Assembly (NCBI GenBank): GCA_964242305.1
Contig: CAXTBB010000003.1
Location: 124,001-188,000, forward strand
Length of the DNA: 64,000 nucleotides
DNA from: DATLGB01 sp964242305
GTDB taxonomy: Bacteria > Actinomycetota > Thermoleophilia > Solirubrobacterales > Solirubrobacteraceae
Reading direction: 5' to 3'
Position numbers and translations under genes: made by a program. Positions 49,819 to 57,753 of the stretch are shown here, piece after piece. The notes below the pieces were generated by a model that was not told the origin of the DNA, did not search any database, and saw nothing but the letters and a program-made list of their open reading frames with translations. The number at the start of each line of letters is the position of its first letter. Positions within the stretch are counted from its first letter, which is position 1.

Positions 49819-51198
49819 TCAGCCGCCGAGACCCAGGCTCGCGCCGGTGTCGGTCAGGGCGCGACCGGCCGGGCCGCTGGCCTGGGTGGCCACGTTCTCG
49901 ATGCCGTGAAGCGCGTCGCCGGCGATCGGCGGCGCGGGCGTCGGGGCGGTCGCCGGAGTGGTGACCTTCGCGGGCGCCTTGGGCGGCTCGGCGCCGACGG
50001 ACGACGCCGAGGGCGGCGTCGCGACCTTGGCGGGGGTGGCCGGGACCGAGGGCGGCGTCGTGGACGGCGTCTGCAGCGCCGGGCGCGCGCCGGGCGTGCC
50101 GCCGCCCGTGGCGGGATGTGTGCGCACGTGGGTGACCTTGGTGGTGCGCGGCTTGTGGGTGCGCTTGGCCGGCCCCGCGACGATCCGCTGGTGGCGGCGC
50201 GCGACGGCCGTCGCCTTCGTCACGGTGATGGCGGGTGTGGCCACGGCGGCCGGCTTGACCGGGGCGGGCGCGCCCCCGTGGCCGTGGCCGGCCATGCCGG
50301 CACCGCCGGCGACGATCACGGCGGCGGCGGCCAGCGCCTTGGACCAGCCCGCGGCCGGCTCGGCGACCGGCGACACCGTCTGCGACCAGCGCAGGAACGC
50401 GGGGACGGGGAAGAGGGCGGCGATGCGGCGCCCGGCCTCGCGGCGGCGCGAACGCGTCAGCACGGCGGCGTCCACACCGGCGGCGTAGGCCGAGCGGCGG
50501 CAGGGCTGGCAATGGGCGACGTGACGGGCAAGGCGGCGCTCGTCGCGCGTGCCCAGCGACTCGACCCCGACGGCCAGCAGCTCGCCGACGCGGCGGCAGC
50601 GCTCACCGGACACGAGCTCGTCGTACTCCTCCGTCAGCCGACGGCGGGCGCGGAACAGCGTGGACTCGACGGACGGGCCGGACATGCCGAGGCGCTCGCC
50701 GATCTCGCGGTAGGAGCGGCCCTCGAGCTCGCGCATGACGAGGATGTCGTGGTGGGAGTCAGACAGGCCGCCGAACGCCCCCATGAGGTCGTCGATGTGC
50801 TGCTTGGCGTCCAGCGCGGCGTCGGGCGTGGTGGAGGAGACGAGGCTCGCGTCGCGGGCGAAGGCGGCGCCGTCGTCGGCGTCAAAGGACACCTCGTCGG
50901 TGCGGCGGGTCCGGCGGAACTGGTCGATGCAGGCGTTGCGGGCGATCTCGTAGACCCACGGCTTGAACGCGATCGGCCGCTCGGTGGCGCGCATCCGGCG
51001 CAGCGCGGACACGAAGACCTCCTGGGTGACGTCCTCGGCGCGGCCGTGGTCCTTGACCATGCTCATGACATAGGCGGTGATGCGCCGCTGGTAGCGGCCG
51101 TAGAGCGCCTCGAACGCGCGGTCGTCGCCGCGGCGCACGGCCGTGACGAGCTGCTCGTCCGTTGCGTTGTCCTCTAGTACCGCCCCTGCCATACCCAT
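49819..51198 (-). CDS. ECF sigma factor fused to an anti-sigma-like zinc finger and membrane tail (second copy)
   Basis: 459 residues from ATG 51198 (GGGAG about 6 bases upstream). Region 2 is AEDVTQEVFVSALRRMRATE and FKPWVYEIARNACIDQFRR. Region 4 is LSDSHHDILVMRELEGRSYR and LGMSGPSVESTLFRARRRL. A zf-HC2 element HVAHCQPC (H-x3-C-x2-C) follows, then a hydrophobic segment (ALAAAAVIVAGGAGMAG) and a long Pro/Thr/Ala-rich tail. The layout equals that of 12741-14147 with low sequence identity outside the motifs. The upstream region holds two inverted repeats (51222-51249 and 51271-51286). Confidence 0.87.
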   Translation of the reverse strand: MGMAGAVLEDNATDEQLVTAVRRGDDRAFEALYGRYQRRITAYVMSMVKDHGRAEDVTQEVFVSALRRMRATERPIAFKPWVYEIARNACIDQFRRTRRTDEVSFDADDGAAFARDASLVSSTTPDAALDAKQHIDDLMGAFGGLSDSHHDILVMRELEGRSYREIGERLGMSGPSVESTLFRARRRLTEEYDELVSGERCRRVGELLAVGVESLGTRDERRLARHVAHCQPCRRSAYAAGVDAAVLTRSRRREAGRRIAALFPVPAFLRWSQTVSPVAEPAAGWSKALAAAAVIVAGGAGMAGHGHGGAPAPVKPAAVATPAITVTKATAVARRHQRIVAGPAKRTHKPRTTKVTHVRTHPATGGGTPGARPALQTPSTTPPSVPATPAKVATPPSASSVGAEPPKAPAKVTTPATAPTPAPPIAGDALHGIENVATQASGPAGRALTDTGASLGLGG

Positions 51199-51221
51199 GG
51201 TTGTCTCCCGAACCTCCGTTC

Positions 51222-51249
51222 GGGGAACATGACCTGACCCACGTTCCCC
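51222..51249. repeat. Inverted repeat GGGGAAC...GTTCCCC upstream of the sigma gene
   Basis: Seven-base perfect arms separated by 14 bases, 24 bases before the ATG on the minus strand. On the coding strand it includes GGGGAAC, similar to the GGAAC -35 element of ECF promoters, so autoregulation is possible. Confidence 0.45.
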
Positions 51250-51381
51250 GGAATCGGACACCTGTTGTTGTGAACCGTACCGTTCATCTACCCATATGTA
51301 AATGATCTTGAGCATTTGAAGGTCTTTTGGCTGACAAAGCACACCATCTGTCGATCCTTAGCCGCTTTTGAGCGTTTGGCG

Positions 51382-51410
51382 TTGAGGCCGTCGGGTGGCT
51401 GCGATACGTT
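51382..51410 (+). promoter_or_regulatory. Sigma-70-like promoter of the small HTH gene
   Basis: TTGAGG (51382-51387) and TACGTT (51405-51410) are separated by 17 bases. AGGGGAGG at 51434-51441 precedes the ATG at 51453. Confidence 0.5.
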
Positions 51411-51452
51411 CCCGGGTAGTGGCAAAACTCACCAGGGGAGGACGTTGACCGT

Positions 51453-51635
51453 ATGGCTAACCATCTGACGCCCACGGAGCTCGCGCGCGAATCCGGCCTC
51501 GACCGCCGGGACGTGATCGAGAAGTGCATGGAGCTCGGGGTGCCGATCTTCCAGGGTCGCATCGACAAGACCCTGTTCCTCGCTTCGATGAACGCGGCTC
51601 CGCACGACGCGACCGCAGACGCCGCCGCTGCGTAG
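51453..51635 (+). CDS. Small helix-turn-helix protein
   Basis: 60 residues. LTPTELARESGLDRRDVIEK reads as a helix-turn-helix of the MerR/excisionase style, followed by a beta-wing-like GVPIFQGRIDKTLFLASM. The last 15 residues are Ala/Asp-rich. It could bind DNA, but the short length and position directly before an acyl-CoA ligase (8-base overlap with its CTG start) leave its target open. A ribosome-binding site AGGGGAGG lies 11 bases before the ATG. Confidence 0.65.
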   Translation: MANHLTPTELARESGLDRRDVIEKCMELGVPIFQGRIDKTLFLASMNAAPHDATADAAAA

Positions 51636-53391
51636 CACCGCCTCCACCACCATCGCCGACCTGTTCCTGCGTGCGGCGGACCAGTACGCCGCCCGGCCCG
51701 CGGTCCGTGCCAAGCGCGACGGCGCCTGGGTCGACACCACCTTCGCGGAGGTCGGGACGATCGTCTCCGAGATCGCCAGAGGGCTGATCGACCTCGGCGT
51801 CGAGCCGGGGGACCGGGTCGCGCTGCTGTGTACGACGCGGCCGGAGTGGTCCTACTGCGACTTCGCCATCTCGGCGACCGGCGCGGTCGTCGTCCCCATC
51901 TACCCGACCAACTCGCCGGAGGAGTGCGCGTGGGTGGCCGGCAACTCGGAGGCGAAGGCGGTCATCTGCGAGGACGCGAGCCAGGTCGCCAAGATCGACG
52001 CGGTCCGGGGCGAGCTGCCCGACCTGCAGCGAGGCCCTCGCCGACCTCGAGCAGGCCCAGGAGNNNNNNNNNNGCCCGACCTGCAGCACGTGATCGAGAT
52101 CGAGACGGGGCTCGACGCGCTGCGCGAGCGTGGCCGCGCGCGCGACCCGGAGGAGGTCGTGGCCCGGGCGGAGGCGGTCCGCCCCGAGGATCCCTACACG
52201 TTCATCTACACGAGCGGCACGACCGGCCCGCCCAAGGGCTGCGTGCTCAGCCACGGCAACTACCGCTCGATCGTGAACTCCGTCGAGGAGCAGGGGATCC
52301 TCGGTGAGATGGGCGAGGAGGAGGTCGTCTACCTCTACCTCCCGCTCGCGCACGCCTACGCGCTGCTGATCCAGCTGCTGTGCGCGGACCTCGGCGTCCC
52401 GCTCGCGTACTTCTCCGGCGACGCGACCCAGATCATCCCCGAGTTCGCCGAGGTGCGGCCGACCTACCTGCCGTCGGTGCCGCGCATCTTCGAGAAGCTC
52501 TACACGATGGTCGCCGGGCAGGCCGACCCCGAGACGATCGCCAAGGCGACCCAGGTCGGCATGCAGGTCCGCGAGCTCGAGCGGGCCGGCCAGGACGTGC
52601 CCGCCGAGCTGCGGCAGGCCTTCGATCAGTTCGACGCCGCCCTGTTCAGCAAGGTGCGGGCCATCTTCGGCGGCCGGGTCCAGCAGGCGACGTCGGGCGC
52701 CGCGCCGATCGCGTACGAGATCCTCGAGTTCTTCTACGCCAGCGGCGTGCCCGTCTTCGAGGGCTACGGGATGACCGAGACGGCCACCGCGGCGACCGGT
52801 CAGACGCGCGACGACTTCCGCTTCGGCTCCGTCGGCCGCGCCCTCCCCGGCACGGACGTCACGATCGCCGACGACGGCGAGATCCTGCTCAGCGGGCCCA
52901 ACATCTTCGGCGGCTACTACAAGAACGACAACGCGTCGTGGGGCGCGGTGGTCGACGGCTGGATGCACACGGGCGACCTCGGGCGCCTCGACGAGGACGG
53001 CTACCTGTTCATCACCGGCCGCAAGAAGGACATCATCATCACCGCGGGCGGCAAGAACCTCACGCCCGCCAACCTCGAGAACGACCTCAAGCAGTCGCCC
53101 GTCATCAGCCAGGCGGTCATGTACGGCGACCGGCGCCCCTACCCCGTCGCCCTGATCACGCTGGACCCCGACGCCGGCCTGGACCCCGCCTCCGACGCCG
53201 CCCGCACCGCCGTCCAGGAACACCTCGACCGGGTCAACGGCAAGTACGCGCAGGTCGAGCAGATCAAGCGCTTCGCGATCCTCGACCACGACTTCTCCCA
53301 GGAGACGGGCGAGCTGACGCCGACGCTCAAGGTCAAGCGCAACGTGGTCTACGACCAGTACGCCGACCTCTTCGCGGGCCTCTACGACTGA
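51628..53391 (+). CDS. Long-chain fatty acid--CoA ligase (AMP-forming), interrupted by an assembly gap
   Basis: About 587 residues. Conserved motifs are YTSGTTGPPKGCVLSHGNY (P-loop), YLPLAHAYALL, FEGYGMTETATAA, GWMHTGDLGRLDEDGYL and GRKKDIIITAGGKNLTPANL, all typical of FadD/FACL long-chain acyl-CoA synthetases. It activates fatty acids with ATP and CoA at the membrane. No ATG, GTG or TTG precedes the conserved TIADLFLRAADQYAARPAV; the only candidate is CTG 51628. The 10 N at 52064-52073 lie in a segment that relatives do not have (see findings). Confidence 0.88.
   Translation: MRSTASTTIADLFLRAADQYAARPAVRAKRDGAWVDTTFAEVGTIVSEIARGLIDLGVEPGDRVALLCTTRPEWSYCDFAISATGAVVVPIYPTNSPEECAWVAGNSEAKAVICEDASQVAKIDAVRGELPDLQRGPRRPRAGPGXXXXPDLQHVIEIETGLDALRERGRARDPEEVVARAEAVRPEDPYTFIYTSGTTGPPKGCVLSHGNYRSIVNSVEEQGILGEMGEEEVVYLYLPLAHAYALLIQLLCADLGVPLAYFSGDATQIIPEFAEVRPTYLPSVPRIFEKLYTMVAGQADPETIAKATQVGMQVRELERAGQDVPAELRQAFDQFDAALFSKVRAIFGGRVQQATSGAAPIAYEILEFFYASGVPVFEGYGMTETATAATGQTRDDFRFGSVGRALPGTDVTIADDGEILLSGPNIFGGYYKNDNASWGAVVDGWMHTGDLGRLDEDGYLFITGRKKDIIITAGGKNLTPANLENDLKQSPVISQAVMYGDRRPYPVALITLDPDAGLDPASDAARTAVQEHLDRVNGKYAQVEQIKRFAILDHDFSQETGELTPTLKVKRNVVYDQYADLFAGLYD
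52064..52073. other. Assembly gap (10 N)
   Basis: The gap joins two contigs inside the ligase gene. GCCCGACCTGCAGC occurs both before (52017-52030) and directly after (52074-52087) the gap, so the two contigs probably overlap and no sequence is missing. Confidence 0.9.
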
Positions 53392-53552
53392 CGCTCGAGC
53401 GCTGCCGCGTACGCACTGGTGAAGTGCTCGTCGCCGGCGAGGTCGCCGAACAGCTCGCGATCCTCGAGGAAGGTGCCCTCCCGGGCGCGCTGCGTGAGTG
53501 ACTCCGCGCGGGAATCCACGAGGTCGCCACTCGCGCACCAGGCGGCGATCAC
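53382..53552 (-). pseudogene. C-terminal remnant of a mannitol 2-dehydrogenase-type gene
   Basis: 56 codons reading VIAAWCASGDLVDSRAESLT, then REGTFLEDRELFGDLAGDEH and FTSAYAAALERQS. This matches the end of mannitol/fructuronate dehydrogenases, where the pattern is F-LADRELFGDLADDPRF--AY--AL. Intact members have about 480 residues; the rest is absent, replaced by a short GC-rich spacer and the transporter gene. The stop overlaps the end of the ligase gene by 10 bases. It hints that a polyol-use locus once lay here beside the sugar transporter. Confidence 0.6.
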
Positions 53553-53605
53553 ACCTCCGCACCCACGCGCACGTCGCGGCCGCGATTGCCTCGGGCCATC
53601 CCGGG

Positions 53606-53611
53606 TAGCGC
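53606..53611 (+). promoter_or_regulatory. Possible -10 box (TAGCGC) of the sugar transporter gene
   Basis: TAGCGC lies 7 bases before the ATG at 53619. It matches the recurring pattern except for the last base. Confidence 0.3.
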
Positions 53612-53618
53612 CGCCTCC

Positions 53619-54989
53619 ATGACTCGCCGAATGGTGATCGCCGCAGCCGTGGCGGCGATTGGGGGTCTGCTCTACGGCTACGACACGGGCATCATCTCCG
53701 GTGCCCTCCTGCAGATCAAGGACGACTTCCACGTCAACGACACGATCAAGCAGGTGATCGCGTCGAGCATCCTCCTCGGTGCGGTGTTCGGCGCGCTGGG
53801 CGGCAGTCGCCTGTCCGAGCTGTGGGGACGGCGCAAGACGATCGTCCTGATCGCGGGCACCTTCATCGTCGGCGCGGCCATCGCCGCCGTCGCCCCCAGC
53901 CCCGCAGTGCTGTCGCTCGGGCGCTTCGTCCTCGGCCTGGCGGTGGGCGCCGGCACCCAGACCATCCCGATGTACGTGGCCGAGCTGGCGCCCGCCGAGC
54001 GCCGCGGCCGACTCGTGCTGATGTTCCAGACGGCCATCGGGGTCGGCATCGTCATCTCCACCATCGTCGGTGCGACGGAGGCCGTCTCGTGGCGCGTGTC
54101 GATCGGCGCCGCCACCGTCCCCGCCCTGTTCATGCTGGTCGCGATGCTGCGCCTCCCCGAGAGCCCCCGCTGGCTGATCAAGCAGGACGACCGCGAGGCG
54201 GCCGAGGCGGCGCTCTCCCGCGTGCGGGAGGACGGCGCCGACCTCAAGCCGGAGCTCGAGGAGATGGAGCAGGCCGACGAGGAGGAGAAGCAGGCCGACA
54301 CCCGCGGCTGGGAAGGGCTGCGCGAGAGCTGGGTCCGCCCCGCGCTGATCGTGGGCTGCGGCATCGCCGCCTTCACCCAGCTCAGCGGCATCGAGATGAT
54401 CATCTACTACTCCCCGACGATCCTCACCGACAACGGCTTCAGCGATTCGGAGGCGCTGCGGGTCAGCGTCGCGCTCGGCGTCACCTACCTGGTCATGATG
54501 CTCGTCGGCCTGGCCATCGTCGACCGCGTCGGCCGGCGCACGCTGACGCTGCGGATGGTGCCCGGCGCCGCCGGCGCGCTGTTCGCGCTCGGTGCCGTCT
54601 TCGTCTTCGGCCTGGACTCGAAGTCGACGACCTGGCTGATCATCGCCTGCCTGATCGTCTTCATGCTCTTCAACGCCGGCGGGCTGCAGCTCATGGGCTG
54701 GCTGACGGGGTCGGAGATCTACCCGCTCGGGGTGCGCGCGAACGGCACCAGCGTCCAGGCGGCGACCCTGTGGACCACCAACCTCGTCATCAGCCTCACG
54801 CTGCTGACGGTCATCAACGCCATCAGCGTCGGTCCGACGATGTGGCTCTACGCGCTCTTCAACGTCGCGGCGTTCGTCTTCGTCCTGCGGCGCATGCCCG
54901 AGCTGACCGGGCGCAGCCTCGAGCAGATCGAGGGCGCCCTGCACAAGGGCGAATTCACCCCGGACGACTTCGCGAAGGCGAACGCCTAG
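53619..54989 (+). CDS. MFS sugar:proton symporter (SP family)
   Basis: 456 residues with twelve helices. Sugar-porter signatures are GGLLYGYDTGIISGALLQIK, the first-repeat loop GGSRLSELWGRRKT, RFVLGLAVGAGTQTIPMYVAELAP, the central PESPRWL, and GSEIYPLGVRANGTSVQ. It imports a sugar or polyol with protons, in the style of XylE/GalP/inositol carriers. The central loop is unusually acidic (ELEEMEQADEEEKQAD). A mannitol-dehydrogenase remnant lies directly upstream on the other strand. ATG 53619 was preferred to a GTG or ATG further upstream because of its spacing from TAGCGC. Confidence 0.92.
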   Translation: MTRRMVIAAAVAAIGGLLYGYDTGIISGALLQIKDDFHVNDTIKQVIASSILLGAVFGALGGSRLSELWGRRKTIVLIAGTFIVGAAIAAVAPSPAVLSLGRFVLGLAVGAGTQTIPMYVAELAPAERRGRLVLMFQTAIGVGIVISTIVGATEAVSWRVSIGAATVPALFMLVAMLRLPESPRWLIKQDDREAAEAALSRVREDGADLKPELEEMEQADEEEKQADTRGWEGLRESWVRPALIVGCGIAAFTQLSGIEMIIYYSPTILTDNGFSDSEALRVSVALGVTYLVMMLVGLAIVDRVGRRTLTLRMVPGAAGALFALGAVFVFGLDSKSTTWLIIACLIVFMLFNAGGLQLMGWLTGSEIYPLGVRANGTSVQAATLWTTNLVISLTLLTVINAISVGPTMWLYALFNVAAFVFVLRRMPELTGRSLEQIEGALHKGEFTPDDFAKANA

Positions 54990-54996
54990 TGGCGCA

Positions 54997-56271
54997 CTAG
55001 TCGCCGGAGGCGGACTGGCGCAGCAGCGCGCTGGTGGTCTGCTCGAGGATGCGCCGCCACGCGCGCGTCTTCTCGCGCTCGACCCCGAAGTGCTGGACGA
55101 CCTTGTTGACGCGGGTCGCCGAGATCTCGATGCCGTGCCGCTGGGTGACCTCGTGCAGCCGGTCGTACTGCTCGGCCAGGTGCATGGTCACCGACTGGAA
55201 GCCGTGGCGCGCGATGTCGATGCGCGACGAGTAGTCGAGGATGTCCGTCTCGAACATCAGGCGGTCGTCGGGCTCGGGCTCGATCAGGACGATGTCGACG
55301 CCCGGGTAGCGCTCCTCCCACGTCCGCGCCATCTCGTGCAGGCGCTGGTAGGCGATCAGCTTGAACGTCTGGTAGCCGATCTTCGAGAATCCGAGATCGG
55401 ACACGCGCTGCGGCCGCCCCTCGCCGAGCAACCCGGTCGCCACCTCGGACTGGAAGTCGTTGACGAACGGCACCAGCGGGTTGACCACCAGCACGAACGT
55501 CGCACCCGCCTCGACGGCGATGTCCAGGTTGGTGGTGGAGACGATGCCGCCGTCGATGAGCTCGCGGTCCTTGATCACGTGCGGCTTGTAGACCATCGGC
55601 AGCGCGGCGGACGCGCGCACGGCGGAGGAGATGGGGACGTCGTCCCAGCCGTCCGTCCCCAGCACGATGCGCTCGCAGGTGTCGAGGTCGGTGGCGGCCA
55701 GGTAGAGCTCTGAGCCCAGCTCGCGGAAGTCGTCCGTGCGGCCGTCCTCGCTGAGCACCTGGCGGACGTAGTCCTCGATGCCCGCGCCCGTGTAGATGCC
55801 CGACGGGAGGAAGTCCGTCAGCGCGACGACGAGCTCCATCGGCGAGAGGTTCAGCAGCGAGTGCGGGATCTCGCGCAGGATCCGGGCCAGGTGCCACGGG
55901 AAGCGGATGCCCTTGGCGGCGAACTCCTTGACGTTGGGCCGCAGCAGCGACCCGTAGTCGATGTCCGCGAACGGCGTCGGGACCTGGTTGTTGACCACCC
56001 GCATCATCTGCTCGGGGGTGATGCCGTTGGCGGCGAACGAGGCGATCAGCGCGCCGGCGCTGGTGCCGACGTAGATGTCGAAGTCGTTGATGGACTTGTT
56101 GACGGTCAGGAGGTCGAGCGCGCGCAGGGCCCCGATCTCGTAGACACCGCCGGTGAAGCCGCCGCCGCCGAGGACGAGCGCGGTCTTCTCGGAGCGCTTG
56201 CGCGTGCGCCGTGGGGCACGGGCGGACGGTTGCGCCTTCGACCCCGTCCGCAGATTGACGACGTTGTCCAT
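54997..56271 (-). CDS. Patatin-like phospholipase family protein
   Basis: 424 residues. The patatin catalytic dyad is complete: oxyanion loop LGGGGFTGGVYEIGALRAL, nucleophile Ser in VGTSAGALIASF, and Asp in LIDGGIVSTTNLD. The C-terminal 150 residues are charged and include YPGVDIVLIEPEPDDRLMFE. It hydrolyses acyl ester bonds of lipids at the cytoplasmic membrane face; there is no signal peptide. The N-terminus is basic (RAPRRTRKRSEK), which could help membrane contact. Divergent from the dacB gene with about 30 bases between starts. Confidence 0.88.
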   Translation of the reverse strand: MDNVVNLRTGSKAQPSARAPRRTRKRSEKTALVLGGGGFTGGVYEIGALRALDLLTVNKSINDFDIYVGTSAGALIASFAANGITPEQMMRVVNNQVPTPFADIDYGSLLRPNVKEFAAKGIRFPWHLARILREIPHSLLNLSPMELVVALTDFLPSGIYTGAGIEDYVRQVLSEDGRTDDFRELGSELYLAATDLDTCERIVLGTDGWDDVPISSAVRASAALPMVYKPHVIKDRELIDGGIVSTTNLDIAVEAGATFVLVVNPLVPFVNDFQSEVATGLLGEGRPQRVSDLGFSKIGYQTFKLIAYQRLHEMARTWEERYPGVDIVLIEPEPDDRLMFETDILDYSSRIDIARHGFQSVTMHLAEQYDRLHEVTQRHGIEISATRVNKVVQHFGVEREKTRAWRRILEQTTSALLRQSASGD

Positions 56272-56289
56272 GGGGTGTCAGAGTCTATG

Positions 56290-56295
56290 TAGGGT
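56290..56295 (+). promoter_or_regulatory. -10 box (TAGGGT) of dacB
   Basis: TAGGGT lies 7 bases before the ATG at 56303. Confidence 0.5.
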
Positions 56296-56302
56296 CGCTG
56301 GG

Positions 56303-57496
56303 ATGCGTCGCGCCTCCCTGCTGGCGGCGCTGCTGGCCCTCGTGCTCGGTGCGCCGGCAGCCTCCGCCATGTCCCAGCGCACCCTGGCCGGCAAGCTCGC
56401 GCGGCTGATGGCCCTGGCGGGGTCCTCCAGCGGCGCGTCCGTGGAGGACCTGGCCACGCAGGACGCGCTCTTCACCGTCCGGGCGAGCACCCCCCGCGTC
56501 CCCGCCTCCAACGAGAAGCTCTACACGTCCACGGCGGCGCTGTCGACGTTGGGCGAGGCGGGGACGCTGAAGACCACCGCGCTGGCCACCGTGCCGCTCA
56601 GCCTCAACGGGACCCTCGACGGCGACCTCTATCTGCGCGGCGAGGGCGACCCCACGCTGACCACCGCCCGCCTGGAGGTGCTCGCCCAGGACCTCGCCGA
56701 CGCCGGCCTGGCGCGCGTCACCGGCCACGTGGTCGGCGACGACTCGGCGTTCGACAGCCGCCGCGGGCCACCGTCGGAGGGCTACCGGCCGTCCGTCGAC
56801 GTCGCCCCGCTTGGCGCGCTGATGGTCAACCGGGGCTACGACACCGGGCGCTACCAGGCCAACCCGCCGGCGTTCGCCGCCTCCGTGCTGGCCCGCCAGC
56901 TGCGCGACGCCGGCGTCAAGCTCTCGGTCAAGGGACGGGCGGGGACGACGCCGGCCGGCGCGCTGGCGCTGGCCACCCGCAGCTCGCCGACCGTCACCTC
57001 GCTGCTGAAGGCGATGAACGTCCCGTCGGACAACTACATCGCCGAGATGCTGCTGAAGGCGGTGGGGATGACCGACGAGCGGGCCGGGACCACCGCGCGC
57101 GGCGCGGCCGTGGCCGAAGACGTCGCCGCCGACGAGCTCGACGCCCATCCGCAGATCGTCGACGGCTCCGGCCTGTCGCGCAGCGACCGCACCTCGCCGC
57201 GCGACATCGTCGCGCTGCTGGGCGCCAAGTTCGAGGACCCCGCCTTCTACGGGTCGCTGGCCGTCATGGGCGTGTCGGGCACGCTGCAGGACCGCCTGCG
57301 CACGAGCGTCGCCCGCCGCCGCTGCCGGGGGAAGACCGGGACGCTCAGCGACGTGTCGGCGCTGTCGGGCTACTGCCGCACCACGGGAGGGGACACGGTG
57401 GCCTTCTCCATCCTCATGAATCGGGTCAACGTCTACGCGGCACACCGGATTCAGGACCGCATGGTGAGCGTTATTGCCCGCTATAGCGGGGGTTAG
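56303..57496 (+). CDS. dacB: D-alanyl-D-alanine carboxypeptidase/endopeptidase, PBP4 (S13 family)
   Basis: 397 residues with a signal peptide (LLAALLALVLGAPAASA). The three penicillin-binding motifs are in order: SNEK (SxxK) in RVPASNEKLYTSTAALSTLG, SDN in PSDNYIAEMLLKAVG, and KTG in GKTGTLSDVSALSGY. The insertion region between motifs 1 and 2 is of S13 type, though about 80 residues shorter than in E. coli DacB. It trims or cuts cross-links in peptidoglycan. TAGGGT 7 bases upstream defines the start. Confidence 0.92.
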   Translation: MRRASLLAALLALVLGAPAASAMSQRTLAGKLARLMALAGSSSGASVEDLATQDALFTVRASTPRVPASNEKLYTSTAALSTLGEAGTLKTTALATVPLSLNGTLDGDLYLRGEGDPTLTTARLEVLAQDLADAGLARVTGHVVGDDSAFDSRRGPPSEGYRPSVDVAPLGALMVNRGYDTGRYQANPPAFAASVLARQLRDAGVKLSVKGRAGTTPAGALALATRSSPTVTSLLKAMNVPSDNYIAEMLLKAVGMTDERAGTTARGAAVAEDVAADELDAHPQIVDGSGLSRSDRTSPRDIVALLGAKFEDPAFYGSLAVMGVSGTLQDRLRTSVARRRCRGKTGTLSDVSALSGYCRTTGGDTVAFSILMNRVNVYAAHRIQDRMVSVIARYSGG

Positions 57497-57525
57497 GCCA
57501 CGCTTAGACCGGGAACCACCTAGGT

Positions 57526-57753
57526 GTGGAACCGCACGTGGAGACACTCGCAGATCGCCCTCGCTTCGGCCGCTACGGCCGACTCGCTCCGCAGCACGGC
57601 GTGCCCGCCGGACAGCAGGTGCGCGCCGCCTGCTCGGACTGCGGGACACACCTGCTCGCCGTTCCGCACGACGACGGCCACGTCTCCGGGACCTGCCCGG
57701 TGTGCCTCGGTCAGGACGTCACTGCGGTGGCGGGCCATCACGCAACAGCGTGA
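57526..57753 (+). CDS. Small zinc-ribbon protein
   Basis: 75 residues. Two CxxC knuckles, ACSDCGTHLLAV and GTCPVCLGQDV, are separated by about 20 residues and would bind one zinc ion. The N-terminal half (ETLADRPRFGRYGRLAPQHG) is basic and featureless. Such proteins often bind nucleic acid or a partner protein; nothing more specific can be said. The GTG start follows TAGGTGTGG closely. The last 35 bases overlap the convergent ligA gene. Confidence 0.6.
   Translation: MEPHVETLADRPRFGRYGRLAPQHGVPAGQQVRAACSDCGTHLLAVPHDDGHVSGTCPVCLGQDVTAVAGHHATA

Noticed and set aside
51457..53562. 701-codon minus-strand open frame opposite the acyl-CoA ligase
   Set aside because: Composition (Arg, Val, Asp, Gly and His repeats) is that of a shadow of a GC-rich gene; all ligase motifs are on the plus strand and the frame even runs through the N gap.
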